Assembly (NCBI RefSeq): GCF_900104305.1 | Contig: NZ_FNJC01000003.1 | Coordinates: forward strand, 652,010-716,009 | DNA: 64,000 bases | Direction: 5' to 3' | Source of the DNA: Filomicrobium insigne | GTDB lineage: Bacteria; Pseudomonadota; Alphaproteobacteria; Rhizobiales; Hyphomicrobiaceae | Shown: positions 1 through 9,078 of the stretch, in pieces | Layout: each line of letters begins with the position of its first letter | Numbering within the stretch: the first letter of the stretch is position 1 | Translations under genes and position numbers: made by a program | Notes under the pieces: generated by a model | What the model was told of the DNA's origin: nothing | Databases searched by the model: none | What the model saw: the letters and a program-made list of their open reading frames with translations, nothing else

Positions 1-380
1 GCATCCTGCCGCTCGCTCTTGAGCCGGGTGAAGCGCGCGATCGCCTGACGCGCTACATCTACGTCAGCGATGATGCCGATGATGCAGGCGGATTGCTCGA
101 GGTTACCCTCACAAAGGTCATCGCGGCCGAACCTGCAGAAAAGAAGCTGGAACGTGCTATCCGCGCCGGAACGGTCCGTCGCTATCACGGACTGGATTGG
201 TACGCCGAAGCCGTCAGCAAAGGCGTTCTGACCCAAGCAGAAGCCGATCAACTCCGCGATGCGGATCAACACGTCGCTCGCGCGATTGCGGTTGACCACT
301 TTGACCCTGCCGAACTCAAACCCAACTATGAAGTAGCTGACCGCAGTGAATCGCGGCTGGCGTCCAGAGCGGCCGAGTAA
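1..380 (+). CDS. fadE: Acyl-CoA dehydrogenase FadE, C-terminal fragment
   Basis: C-terminal ~126 residues (frame open from base 3) of a FadE-type acyl-CoA dehydrogenase, which makes the trans-2 double bond at the start of fatty-acid beta-oxidation. The visible part is the C-terminal extension specific to bacterial FadE (DUF1974-like): EPGEARDRLTRYIYVSDD near its beginning, then AVSKGVLTQAEADQLRDAD and VDHFDPAELK near its end, as in the tails of these ~800-residue proteins. The flavin-binding and catalytic domains lie upstream of the window. The FadJ-type gene starts 25 bases downstream on the same strand, so the two are probably one beta-oxidation operon with the thiolase. Identification rests on the tail alone. 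Confidence 0.8.
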   Translation, partial: ILPLALEPGEARDRLTRYIYVSDDADDAGGLLEVTLTKVIAAEPAEKKLERAIRAGTVRRYHGLDWYAEAVSKGVLTQAEADQLRDADQHVARAIAVDHFDPAELKPNYEVADRSESRLASRAAE

Positions 381-405
381 GCGTGGCCAAGGAGAACGAC
401 AGCAA

Positions 406-2415
406 ATGACGACCGAAACAACTGCGGCGGATCTGACTGGACTTAAGGACTGGCGCTTCGAAGTGGACTTCGAAGGAATCGCCTGGGCCATCTTCGACCG
501 CGAGAATGAATCGGCTAACGCGCTAGGGCGCCGCCCCCTCGAAGAACTTGGCGAAATCATCGATCGCGTCCAATCCGGTGCGCGCGAAGGCACGATCCGC
601 GGTCTTGTGATCATGTCCGGCAAGCAGAAGAGCTTCATTGTCGGAGCCGACATTCGCGAATTCGCCGACCTCAAAACCGAACAGCAGGTGATCGAGGCGC
701 TAAAGCCGGTCAATACGTTGCTCGATCGTATTGAGGCAATGTCCGTTCCGGTCGTCGCGGCCATCCACGGTGTGTGTGTGGGCGGTGGGTTGGAGCTGGT
801 CCTCGCGTGCCACTACCGCATCGCCACGCGCGACGATGCGACCCGTGTAGGCTTCCCCGAGGTCAAGCTCGGGATCTTCCCGGGCTTCAACGGAACCGCA
901 CGCTCGATCCGACAAGCCGGCGCGCTCAATGCCATGCAGGCGATGCTGAAGGGCTCGATGATCCGCGCCAGCGCAGCGCGCGCTCAAGGCTTCATCGATC
1001 AACTCGTCGAAAGTCGCGGAGCTCTGCGTTGGGCAGCCCGCAAAGCCGTTCTTCAGAACCGCAAGTCGAAGGCCAAAGGAGGCTTCGCCGGCTTGTTGGC
1101 CAAATGGCCAGCCCGCGGATACCTAGCTGGCAAAATGCGTTCCGAAACAGCCAAGAAGGTTCGGGAAGACCACTACCCTGCTCCCTTCCGATTGATTGAT
1201 CTGTTTGAGCGCTACGGCGGCAGCTACGCTGATATGAAGCGTGAAGAAAGCCCCGCGTTCGCTCCTTTGATGGTGTCGGACACGTCGCGCAATTTGCGCC
1301 GTGTCTTCTTTCTTTCCGAAGCATTGAAAGCGCAGGCTCCCAAGCAATCTTCCTGGAGGCCGATGCGCGTCCACGTTATCGGTGCCGGCACTATGGGCGC
1401 TGATATCGCCGGATGGTGCGTGGCATGCGGCATGGAGGTTACGCTGCAGGATCTGTCGGTAAGTCAGATCGAAAAGGGCATCGCTGCACAGAGCAAGCTG
1501 TTCAAGCGAAAATTCCGGACCAAAGCGCAGCAAGACGCTGCAAAGGCTCGTTTGATCGCAGATCCCGACGGGCGCGGTGTACCTCGCGCCGATGTCATCA
1601 TCGAAGCCATCATCGAAAAGCTCGAAATCAAACAAGCGCTGTTCAAGGAACTCGAAGACAAGGTCAAGCCTGACGCCCTGCTTGCTTCCAATACATCGTC
1701 CCTCAAAATCGAGGATATTGCCGCGACGATGGCCGACCCGGGCCGTCTCGTCGGTATCCACTTCTTCAACCCGGCCGCGCAGATGCCTTTGGTCGAAGTC
1801 GTTCGCGGTGAAATGAGCCGCCAGGGCGAAGTCGACAAGGGTGCGATCTTCGTTGCTGCGATCGACAAGTTCCCGCTCGTTGTGAAGTCAGTCCCAGGCT
1901 TCCTCGTCAACCGTGTTCTCGCACCCTACATGATGGCTGCTATGGCTCGCGTCGATGCGGGTGAGGATAAGGAAAAAATCGACGAAGCCGCGCGCGCTTT
2001 CGGAATGCCTATGGGCCCCATCGAATTGGCCGACACAGTCGGGCTCGATGTCTGCGCGAGCGTTGGCCAAATTCTGGGCCTTGGCGACGAAGTCTCTGGC
2101 GCCGCCAAACTCGTCAAATCCGGCAAACTCGGCAAGAAGACCGGACGGGGCTACTACGTCTGGAAAGACGGCAAACCCGAAAAGTCCAACGACAAACGTT
2201 GGGACAAGGCCGATATCAAGAAGCTCGGCCGTGAACTCGTTGAACCGTTGATCGCGGAAGCGGAACGAGCGCGCGATGACCACATCGTCGCCAATGCCGA
2301 CCTTGTCGATGCCGGTGTGATCTTCGGAACTGGTTTCGCTCCGTTCCGAGGCGGCCCGCTACATTTCAGGGCAAGCGAACAGGCGGAAGCCGCCGCACGC
2401 GACGCTGCCGAGTGA
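406..2415 (+). CDS. fadJ: Enoyl-CoA hydratase / 3-hydroxyacyl-CoA dehydrogenase (FadJ type)
   Basis: 669-residue multifunctional beta-oxidation subunit. The N-terminal crotonase domain (residues ~20-210) has the oxyanion-hole segment GVCVGGGLELVLACHYRIAT and the second glutamate in PEVKLGIFPGF. A Rossmann 3-hydroxyacyl-CoA dehydrogenase domain begins near residue 325 (VIGAGTMGADIAG) with the catalytic histidine segment HFFNPAAQMPL near 452, followed by the C-terminal dehydrogenase domain. The ATG at 406 was chosen because AAGGAG lies just upstream and the family N-terminus fits; an upstream in-frame codon would overlap fadE. The thiolase follows 34 bases later, as in fadJ-fadI pairs. It hydrates trans-2-enoyl-CoA and oxidises the 3-hydroxyacyl-CoA with NAD+. 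FadJ rather than FadB is favoured by the long partner thiolase. Confidence 0.93.
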   Translation: MTTETTAADLTGLKDWRFEVDFEGIAWAIFDRENESANALGRRPLEELGEIIDRVQSGAREGTIRGLVIMSGKQKSFIVGADIREFADLKTEQQVIEALKPVNTLLDRIEAMSVPVVAAIHGVCVGGGLELVLACHYRIATRDDATRVGFPEVKLGIFPGFNGTARSIRQAGALNAMQAMLKGSMIRASAARAQGFIDQLVESRGALRWAARKAVLQNRKSKAKGGFAGLLAKWPARGYLAGKMRSETAKKVREDHYPAPFRLIDLFERYGGSYADMKREESPAFAPLMVSDTSRNLRRVFFLSEALKAQAPKQSSWRPMRVHVIGAGTMGADIAGWCVACGMEVTLQDLSVSQIEKGIAAQSKLFKRKFRTKAQQDAAKARLIADPDGRGVPRADVIIEAIIEKLEIKQALFKELEDKVKPDALLASNTSSLKIEDIAATMADPGRLVGIHFFNPAAQMPLVEVVRGEMSRQGEVDKGAIFVAAIDKFPLVVKSVPGFLVNRVLAPYMMAAMARVDAGEDKEKIDEAARAFGMPMGPIELADTVGLDVCASVGQILGLGDEVSGAAKLVKSGKLGKKTGRGYYVWKDGKPEKSNDKRWDKADIKKLGRELVEPLIAEAERARDDHIVANADLVDAGVIFGTGFAPFRGGPLHFRASEQAEAAARDAAE

Positions 2416-2449
2416 CCATAGTTATGATCCTTTTGGAGGCCCCACCCCA

Positions 2450-3754
2450 ATGAGCAAAACGCTACGCCGAGTCGCCATCATCGGCGGCGTCAGAATTCCG
2501 TTCTGTCGTTCGGGGACGCTGTACGCTGATCTGTCCAACCTCGACATGATGACAGCAGCTCTTTCCGGCCTCGTCGATCGATTCAATCTGAAAGGGGCCC
2601 ATGTCGACGAAGTCGTCGGCGGGGCCGTTGTCACGCATGCCAAGGATTGGAACCTGGCCCGTGAAGCGGTGCTGAGCACGACCCTCGCGCCATCCACACC
2701 GGGCATCACCATGATGCAGGCATGCGGCACAAGCCTGCAGGCGGCAATGGGGATAGCCGCCAAGATTGCGGCAGGTCAGATCGAGAGCGGCATTGCTGTG
2801 GGATCAGATACAACCTCAGATCCGCCTATCGTCTTCAGCAAGAAGTTTGCGCGCCGTATGACCGAGATGGCCGGCAAGAAGACGGTCATGGAGCGCTTTA
2901 AGGTGTTTAGCGGCTTTCGGCCTGGTGAACTCGTACCGCAGCCGCCGCAAACCAGCGAGCCACGGACGGGCCTTTCAATGGGTCAGCACTGCGAACTTAT
3001 GGCCAAGAAGTGGGAGATCCCTCGGGTCGAGCAGGATGAGCTGGCCTACGAAAGCCACAAGCACGCAGCCGAAGCCTATGTGTCTGGTTATATGGACGAT
3101 TTGGTCGTGCCCTGCGCCGGCGTTTTTCGCGACAACAACATTCGAGAAGATATCAGCCTCGATAAGCTCGCGACTCTGAAAACCGCTTTCGACAAATCCG
3201 ACACCGCAACGTTGACAGCAGCCAACTCCACCCCCCTGACCGATGGAGCAGCAGCTGTGCTCCTCGCATCGGAAGAATGGGCGGCTGAACGCGGCTTGCC
3301 AATCCAAGCTTATCTCGTCGACGCGCAACACATCGGTAATGACTTCGTATCCGGCGACGGTCTTCTCATGGCGCCAACGATCGCGGTGTCCAAGCTGCTT
3401 GATCGTAACGGCCTCACGCTTCAGGACTTCGACTTCTACGAGATCCATGAAGCCTTCGCGGCCCAGGTTCTCGCCACACTCAAAGCCTGGGAAGATCCGG
3501 AATATTGTAAAAACGTACTTGGCAAAGATGCGCCTCTAGGGTCCATCGATCGCACCAAGCTCAACGTCAAAGGCTCATCCATCGCCGTGGGGCACCCTTT
3601 TGCCGCGACCGGGGCACGTATCATGGCCAACCTCGCCAAGCTGCTCGATCAGAATGGCGGCCGCGGATTGATCTCGGTTTGCACAGCCGGAGGTATGGGC
3701 GTGGCGGCGATTCTGGAAAGCCCCAAAGCGAAAACGATGGACGTAGCAGCCTGA
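2450..3754 (+). CDS. fadI: Acetyl-CoA C-acyltransferase (FadI-type thiolase)
   Basis: 434-residue thiolase of the long FadI/trifunctional-beta class (E. coli FadI is of similar length). It cleaves 3-ketoacyl-CoA to acetyl-CoA and a shortened acyl-CoA. The nucleophilic cysteine is Cys92 in MMQACGTS; the C-terminal catalytic segments GHPFAATGARI (near residue 380) and SVCTAGGMG (near 410) are both intact. Start ATG is preceded by TTTTGGAGG. It lies 34 bases after the FadJ-type gene and forms its natural alpha/beta partner. A 12-bp inverted repeat follows the stop codon. Confidence 0.93.
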   Translation: MSKTLRRVAIIGGVRIPFCRSGTLYADLSNLDMMTAALSGLVDRFNLKGAHVDEVVGGAVVTHAKDWNLAREAVLSTTLAPSTPGITMMQACGTSLQAAMGIAAKIAAGQIESGIAVGSDTTSDPPIVFSKKFARRMTEMAGKKTVMERFKVFSGFRPGELVPQPPQTSEPRTGLSMGQHCELMAKKWEIPRVEQDELAYESHKHAAEAYVSGYMDDLVVPCAGVFRDNNIREDISLDKLATLKTAFDKSDTATLTAANSTPLTDGAAAVLLASEEWAAERGLPIQAYLVDAQHIGNDFVSGDGLLMAPTIAVSKLLDRNGLTLQDFDFYEIHEAFAAQVLATLKAWEDPEYCKNVLGKDAPLGSIDRTKLNVKGSSIAVGHPFAATGARIMANLAKLLDQNGGRGLISVCTAGGMGVAAILESPKAKTMDVAA

Positions 3755-3769
3755 TAACGTTTCAACACT

Positions 3770-3804
3770 CCCGTTTCGCATGCCACGCCGCAATGCGAGA
3801 CGGG
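3770..3804 (+). terminator. Hairpin after the thiolase gene
   Basis: Inverted repeat CCCGTTTCGCAT / ATGCGAGACGGG, 12 positions with one G-U pair and an 11-nt loop, 15 bases after the thiolase stop. No clear T-tract follows, so it may act as an mRNA 3' end stabiliser or a weak terminator. Confidence 0.45.
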
Positions 3805-3870
3805 ACCGTCATAATGCGCTAAGCCCTCTGCTCGAAGACATCTACGAGCACAACGACGGAAGAGGGCACC

Positions 3871-5190
3871 ATGGCGGGCAGCGAGGACAAACACGCCAAG
3901 CAGATCGCCGCGGCGACCAATCTCGTAAAGCGCTTGGCGAACCGCCTCAACATGGATGCCAGTGTGCGACTGTGGGATGGTTCACGCCATCCCCTCGGCC
4001 AGAACGTTACGAGCGATTTCGAAATTAAAATCGCCTCGCCAGGCGTGATCACCTCGATCCTGCGCCGGCCGACGCTGGACACCATCATCCGCCAATACGT
4101 CAATAAGGGCATCGACTATTCGGGCGGTTCGCTCATCGACTTTGGGGCGAACCTCAACAAAGGCAATCGCTCAGCCAAACTAACGGCCATGGATATCGCC
4201 AAGGTTATCGCCCAGTTGCGTCCATTTCTCTTCGCCTCTAGCGAGCCGCCGCCCGAGGAAGGCGCCTTCGGCGGCAACATCACCGGAGCAAACCGCGCTG
4301 CTGGCGAAAACAAGGAATTTATCGAATTCCATTACGACCTGACGAATGCCTTCTACGAGCTCTTCCTCGATCCGGAGATGGTCTATTCCTGCGCGTACTT
4401 CACGGATTGGACAAACGACCTCGCCACCGCGCAGCATGACAAGCTGGACATGATCTGCCGCAAGCTGCGTCTAAAGCCCGGCGACAGGTTCCTGGATATC
4501 GGCTGCGGCTGGGGCGCGCTCGTAGCGCACGCAGCAAAAAACTACGGCGTTACCGCCCACGGCATTACGCTTTCCGTCGAGCAGTTAAGCCACGCGGAAG
4601 AAAAGGTACGCGCCCTCGGGCTTCAGGACCGGGTGACGTTGGAGTTCATCGACTACATCGATCTGACTGGCACGTACGATAAGATCGCATCGGTCGGCAT
4701 GTACGAGCATATCGGTCTCGATAACATTCCGACTTACATGCGCAAGATTCGTTCACTGCTAAGCGAAGACGGATTGTTCCTGAACCACGCCATCTCCCGG
4801 CGCGCAAAGAAACGCCGCAACCTTTGGCCGGATCGCTTGCGTCCCGAACAGCGCGCCCTTGCAAAGTACATCTTTCCTGGTGGGGCCCTCGACGACATCG
4901 GCAACACTGTTCAGCAGATGGAGCGCGCCGGCTTCGAAGTTCAAGATGTCGAAGCCTGGCGCTTGCACTACGCGCGCACCTGCACCCTATGGCATGATCG
5001 GCTCATCGCCCAAAAAGACGCGGCGATCGCCATCGTCGGCGAAGCGAAATATCGTATTTATGTCGCGTACTTAGCAGGTTGCGCCATCAGCTTTAACAGG
5101 GGAACGGCGCGATTATACCAGACGCTTGCTTCGAAGTCGGCGAAGCGTCCACCGGCACTGCCGCCCACCCGAGCCGACCTTTACCGGTGA
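3871..5190 (+). CDS. cfa: Cyclopropane-fatty-acyl-phospholipid synthase
   Basis: 439-residue SAM-dependent enzyme that methylenates cis double bonds of membrane phospholipid acyl chains. The SAM-binding motif FLDIGCGWGALVAHA is near residue 207, the family signature VGMYEHIG near 275, and the C-terminal segment LAGCAISFNRG near 400 carries the conserved cysteine of Cfa enzymes. Length fits the longer alphaproteobacterial form (E. coli Cfa is ~380). It is transcribed away from the beta-oxidation genes after a 116-base gap and converges on fadD, 31 bases apart. Confidence 0.94.
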   Translation: MAGSEDKHAKQIAAATNLVKRLANRLNMDASVRLWDGSRHPLGQNVTSDFEIKIASPGVITSILRRPTLDTIIRQYVNKGIDYSGGSLIDFGANLNKGNRSAKLTAMDIAKVIAQLRPFLFASSEPPPEEGAFGGNITGANRAAGENKEFIEFHYDLTNAFYELFLDPEMVYSCAYFTDWTNDLATAQHDKLDMICRKLRLKPGDRFLDIGCGWGALVAHAAKNYGVTAHGITLSVEQLSHAEEKVRALGLQDRVTLEFIDYIDLTGTYDKIASVGMYEHIGLDNIPTYMRKIRSLLSEDGLFLNHAISRRAKKRRNLWPDRLRPEQRALAKYIFPGGALDDIGNTVQQMERAGFEVQDVEAWRLHYARTCTLWHDRLIAQKDAAIAIVGEAKYRIYVAYLAGCAISFNRGTARLYQTLASKSAKRPPALPPTRADLYR

Positions 5191-5221
5191 TAGGCATAAA
5201 GAACGCCCCTGTTCGGACTAC

Positions 5222-6949
5222 TCAGTTCGCTGCGCGGCGCTGACGTTCTTCCTCCTTGAGCTCCTTTTTGGAAAGTTTACCGATGAGCGTCTTCGGCAAT
5301 TCCTCGCGGAACTCGATAACGGAGGGCATCTCAATCTTTGAGAGCTTGGGCTCAAGGAACGTCATAAGATCTTCTTCGGTAACCTCGGCGGCATCCCTGA
5401 GTTTGACGAAGGCCTTAGGCGCTTCACCCCGATAGGAGTCTTCGATGCCGATAACGGTGACTTCGACAACATCGGGATGCGCATAAATCGCATCCTCCAC
5501 GCGGCGCGGGTAAACGTTGAAACCCGAGCAGATGATGAGGTCTTTCATCCGGTCCACGATGGAAAAGCGGCCATCCTCATCCATTCGCGCAACATCGCCG
5601 GTCCTCAGAAAGCCGTCCTTGGTGAAGACCTTTTCCGTCTCTTCGGGGTTCTTCCAATAGCCCATCATGACTTGGGGGCCCTTGACGCACAGCTCGCCCT
5701 TCTCGCCTGTCGCAACCTCCCGCTCGGGATCATCGACATCACGTAGCGAAATAATGGTCGCTGGAACCGGTAACCCAATCGAATTGCTCCGAGCCGTCCC
5801 ATCGATGGGATTGCACGTCACAACAGGAGAGGTTTCCGACAAGCCGTAGCCCTCAACGAGAGGACAACCGCACAGCTCTTCAAATCGCGTGCGCACCTCC
5901 AAGGGCAACGCCGCCCCCCCCGAGATGCAATATTTCAGCGAACTGAGATCGTAAGAGCTCAATTTCGGATGGTTAATAATAGCATTGAAGAGCGTCGGCA
6001 CTCCCGGCATGACCGTCGGTTTGCTCGAGTGAATTAACGCTAGCGTATCGTTCAGACGAAAACGGGCCATAATGATCATGGACGCCGCCGTCTTCACCGC
6101 CACGTTCATCACCGCCGTCATGGCGAACACGTGGAAAAACGGCAAAACGGCGAGAAAACGTTCCTCACCGTGCGCTAACACCGGACCCCAGTCACTGACT
6201 TGCAGTGTATTGATGTAGATGTTGGCATGGCTGAGCATGGCGCCTTTGGGTACGCCGGTTGTGCCACCTGTGTACTGGAGGACCGCGAGTTCCTTGTCGG
6301 GATCAATCTCGCGAAGCACGGGCTTTCCGCCAGGTTTCCTGACGTCGGCATCCAGAAGAATCTTATCGCTGACCGGTGAAGCCGTTGGACGGGCCAGATC
6401 GTGCCACTTGAAAAGCTTGAAAAGCGCCGCTTTCGTCGCAGGCAATAATCCAGGGAACGACCCCACCACCGCCTGCTTCAGTGTTCCATTGCTGATCAGC
6501 GCCTCGACTTTGTCGAACAGAATGCGCAGATCCAAGGTGACCATGATCTCGGTATCGCTATCGACCACCTGCGCACTGAGCTCTTCGACCGTATAAAGCG
6601 GGTTATAGTTAACAACCACGCCTCCAGCCTTCAGGATGGCAAAATAGTAAACGATATACGTAGGCGAGTTCGGAAGCAGGAGACCAACTCGGCTCCCAGC
6701 CCCGACGCCAAGAGCCTGCAGGCCCGCCGCGGTTTCGTCTACAAGCTTGCTAATTTCACCGTAGGTAAGCTTTCGACCCAAAAAATCGGTACAGATATTC
6801 TCAGGATGAGACGAGGCAGCCTCGTCCAAAAGCACGTAAATTGGCGCGCTCTTGTACGTTCGGTACCAGTCGACATTCTCTGGATAGCCCTTCAACCACG
6901 GCCATTCAGCCTTGGATTGAGGTGATACTGCGACATCATGGCTCGTCAT
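5222..6949 (-). CDS. fadD: Long-chain fatty-acid--CoA ligase
   Basis: 575-residue acyl-adenylate-forming enzyme that activates long-chain fatty acids to acyl-CoA and so feeds the neighbouring beta-oxidation genes. The AMP-binding P-loop YTGGTTGVPKGAML is near residue 225, GYGLSETSP near 366, and the hinge region TGDVARMDEDGRF...IVDRMKD near 448; the C-terminal lysine-containing segment (PKTLIGKLSKKEL) is present. The gene is divergent from the acyl carrier protein gene across a ~400-base intergenic region. Substrate chain length cannot be read from the sequence. Confidence 0.93.
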   Translation of the reverse strand: MTSHDVAVSPQSKAEWPWLKGYPENVDWYRTYKSAPIYVLLDEAASSHPENICTDFLGRKLTYGEISKLVDETAAGLQALGVGAGSRVGLLLPNSPTYIVYYFAILKAGGVVVNYNPLYTVEELSAQVVDSDTEIMVTLDLRILFDKVEALISNGTLKQAVVGSFPGLLPATKAALFKLFKWHDLARPTASPVSDKILLDADVRKPGGKPVLREIDPDKELAVLQYTGGTTGVPKGAMLSHANIYINTLQVSDWGPVLAHGEERFLAVLPFFHVFAMTAVMNVAVKTAASMIIMARFRLNDTLALIHSSKPTVMPGVPTLFNAIINHPKLSSYDLSSLKYCISGGAALPLEVRTRFEELCGCPLVEGYGLSETSPVVTCNPIDGTARSNSIGLPVPATIISLRDVDDPEREVATGEKGELCVKGPQVMMGYWKNPEETEKVFTKDGFLRTGDVARMDEDGRFSIVDRMKDLIICSGFNVYPRRVEDAIYAHPDVVEVTVIGIEDSYRGEAPKAFVKLRDAAEVTEEDLMTFLEPKLSKIEMPSVIEFREELPKTLIGKLSKKELKEEERQRRAAN

Positions 6950-7352
6950 TGCTGGTTTTCACTCCCCGCGCAGACGGCTAAGTCCTATGACCGGAATATC
7001 CTTCAGGTCTGCAACAAGCCGTAGTAGGCGTAAAGGATATTGCCACGGGCCTACTGAAGGAATAGCTAAGCATTCATACAATACGTTTCCATCGGCGAAC
7101 GCCATCAGCAGAGCTGATCGTGCCTGCATCGGGAACGTGGACGTAACGTGCGATACAGAACCGGCACGCATCTTGCGATATCGTCATCGTGGCCGCCATA
7201 ATGACGGTCACGAAGGTAAGGTCGGTCGCGGCTAGACTTGCTCGGCGATTGCGTATATGTCACGCCGCAGCTGTCATAGTCCTGGGCCTTCAACTGTCAG
7301 AAACCGAAATTTAAGGGTCCCCTTGTTTAAAGACTTAGGGGAGGAGAGCGAG
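6950..7352. other. Shared upstream region of fadD and the acyl carrier protein gene
   Basis: About 400 bases with no convincing gene. It contains a 9-bp inverted repeat AATATCCTT (6995-7003) / AAGGATATT (7033-7041) and an interleaved 7-bp repeat AGTAGGC (7023-7029) / GCCTACT (7049-7055), both close to the fadD start and placed to fold in the fadD leader or serve as an operator. The other end carries a possible ribosome-binding-site hairpin for the ACP gene (separate entry). Confidence 0.4.
7313..7345 (+). promoter_or_regulatory. Possible Shine-Dalgarno-masking hairpin upstream of the ACP gene
   Basis: TCCCCT at 7318-7323 is perfectly complementary to AGGGGA at 7337-7342, which overlaps the strong ribosome-binding site (GGGGAGGAG) of the ACP gene. 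The left arm can alternatively pair locally (AAGG 7313-7316 with CCTT 7321-7324), so two mutually exclusive folds exist. The stems are short; regulation is an inference. Confidence 0.3.
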
Positions 7353-7628
7353 ATGGACGAAGTCGCATCGAAAATTGTCGATATTCTGAAGAAGCATATG
7401 AAGGAGCCGAGAGACGATATCGCACTCTCGACAGAACTTCAGGACTTGTCGATCGAGTCATTAGATCTCGCGATGATTGTTTTCGATATCGAAGACACCT
7501 TCGGTATTGAGATCCCCTACAACGCCAATGAAGACGTCGAAGACTTTAAGACAGTCGGCTCTGTTGTCGATAAGGTCCGCGCGCTCGTCGAAGCCAGCAG
7601 CGGTGGTGCTGCAGCTGCGAAGGCTTGA
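7353..7628 (+). CDS. Acyl carrier protein (NodF-like / specialised)
   Basis: 91-residue acyl carrier protein. Ser36 in LSIESLDLAMIVFD is the expected phosphopantetheine attachment site; the surrounding helix II (FDIEDTFGIEIP) is typical. It differs from housekeeping AcpP (ESL in place of DSL) and from AcpXL of lipid A synthesis. The ATG at 7353 has a strong SD (GGGGAGGAG). A FabF/NodE-like ketosynthase follows after 140 bases, so the pair probably makes or carries a special acyl chain. The C-terminus has an Ala/Gly-rich tail. Function in this organism is unknown. Confidence 0.88.
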   Translation: MDEVASKIVDILKKHMKEPRDDIALSTELQDLSIESLDLAMIVFDIEDTFGIEIPYNANEDVEDFKTVGSVVDKVRALVEASSGGAAAAKA

Positions 7629-7768
7629 CCTGTCCGTGATCTCCGCATTCACGCGTGAAGGCGGAGTTCCCTGACGGACTCGTCGCGCCACGGCGCGCCA
7701 AACCATGTTAGCGCTATTGTACGGGGTTCGCTTTTTAACGGGTCCTGCGCCGGAGAATTGGAAAAACA

Positions 7769-9016
7769 ATGACTGAAACGAACGGCAGGCGCCGCGTCGT
7801 CGTGACCGGTACTGGAGTCGTGACTCCGATTGGTACCACCGTCCCAGAGTTTTGGGATTCGATGAAGCAAAGCAAGTGCGGCGTAAGCGAGCTTGGCGGC
7901 TTCCCGTTAGAAGATCTCAAAATCCTGATCGCGGCCCAGATCAAGAATTTCGACCATAAGGCCCGTCTGAAGCACTTCAGCCGTGACAAGATCATCATGC
8001 ACGCTGACCGCTACTCCTGGTTCGCGGGTGCGGCGGCAGATGAAGCCGTCAAGCAATCGGGCCTCGAGATGCCCGTCGCTGACCCGTACCGGACGGCATG
8101 CATCATCGGCTCCGGTGCCGGAGGCCTAACCACCTACGAAGAGGCCTATCGAAATCTCTTCATCCACAACAAGCGCGCGACCCATCCACTGACACTTTTG
8201 CGGATCATCGGTTCGTCGGCAGCAGCGCACGTCGGTATCGAATACGGCATCAAGGGCCCGACCTTTGCGACGTGTTCGGCTTGCTCCACAGCAACCCACG
8301 CAATCGGCTTGGCGCTTGAATATATCCGTCGCGGCGTTGTCGACGTCGCAATCGCTGGCGCTTCCGAATCCGTCATCAACTACGGCACCATGAAAGCCTG
8401 GCAGGCCCTTCACGTTCTGTCGCCGGAAGGCTGCTTCCCGTTCGACAAGAAGCGCAACGGTACGGTGCTCGGAGAAGGCGCCGGTATCCTCGTCATTGAA
8501 GAGCTGGAGCACGCCCGCAAGCGTGGCGCGAACATCCTGGCTGAGATCGTTGGATACGGCAGCACTTCGGACGCCCGCGATATGGTCAACCCCGGAGTCG
8601 AAGGCCCGAGCGAAGCCATGCGTCTCGCACTGCTTGACGCGGAGCTTGAGCCGGAAAAAATCGACTATCTCAACGCGCATGGCACGGCGACCGCCATCAA
8701 CGACGAAAACGAGACGAACGCCATCAAGCAAGTATACGGCGATCACGCCCGTAAGCTGGCAATCTCGTCGACGAAATCGATGCATGGCCACCCGCTAGGT
8801 GCGGGCGGTGGCATCGAAGCTGTCGCGTGCATCAAGGCAATGGAAGAAAACTGGGTCCCGCCGACGATCGGTCTGACCGATCCAGATCCAGCCTGCGATC
8901 TCGATTACGTGCCCAACAAAGGCCGCGAAATGGAGGTCACATACACAATGTCGAACTCCTTCGCCTTCGGCGGCCTGAACGCGGTTCTGGTCTTCGGCCC
9001 AGCACCGGCTGCCTGA
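7769..9016 (+). CDS. Beta-ketoacyl-ACP synthase (FabF/NodE-like)
   Basis: 415-residue condensing enzyme of the KAS II fold. Catalytic Cys172 lies in CSACSTATHAIG, and the two histidines are in NAHGTATAIND and SMHGHPLGAGG, so all three active-site residues are present. The N-terminus (RRVVVTGTGVVTPIG) is family-typical. It elongates acyl-ACP with malonyl-ACP, presumably using the ACP encoded directly upstream. Its divergence from housekeeping FabF and the dedicated ACP resemble NodE/NodF, but no other nod gene is nearby. A small hairpin follows the stop codon. Confidence 0.9.
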   Translation: MTETNGRRRVVVTGTGVVTPIGTTVPEFWDSMKQSKCGVSELGGFPLEDLKILIAAQIKNFDHKARLKHFSRDKIIMHADRYSWFAGAAADEAVKQSGLEMPVADPYRTACIIGSGAGGLTTYEEAYRNLFIHNKRATHPLTLLRIIGSSAAAHVGIEYGIKGPTFATCSACSTATHAIGLALEYIRRGVVDVAIAGASESVINYGTMKAWQALHVLSPEGCFPFDKKRNGTVLGEGAGILVIEELEHARKRGANILAEIVGYGSTSDARDMVNPGVEGPSEAMRLALLDAELEPEKIDYLNAHGTATAINDENETNAIKQVYGDHARKLAISSTKSMHGHPLGAGGGIEAVACIKAMEENWVPPTIGLTDPDPACDLDYVPNKGREMEVTYTMSNSFAFGGLNAVLVFGPAPAA

Positions 9017-9034
9017 CGATCACGCGCAGATAAC

Positions 9035-9058
9035 GTGGCCGGGCAGCTGCTCGGCCAC
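9035..9058 (+). terminator. Hairpin between ketosynthase and cyclophilin-like genes
   Basis: GTGGCCG / CGGCCAC, 7 bp perfect with a 10-nt loop, 18 bases after the ketosynthase stop. No T-tract follows; a weak terminator or mRNA-processing hairpin is possible. Confidence 0.3.
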
Positions 9059-9078
9059 AACTTCTGGGATAGCCGGTC

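Noticed and set aside
1123..1761. Long minus-strand ORFs inside the FadJ-type gene
   Set aside because: They are antisense shadows of a well-supported gene with no domain or SD.
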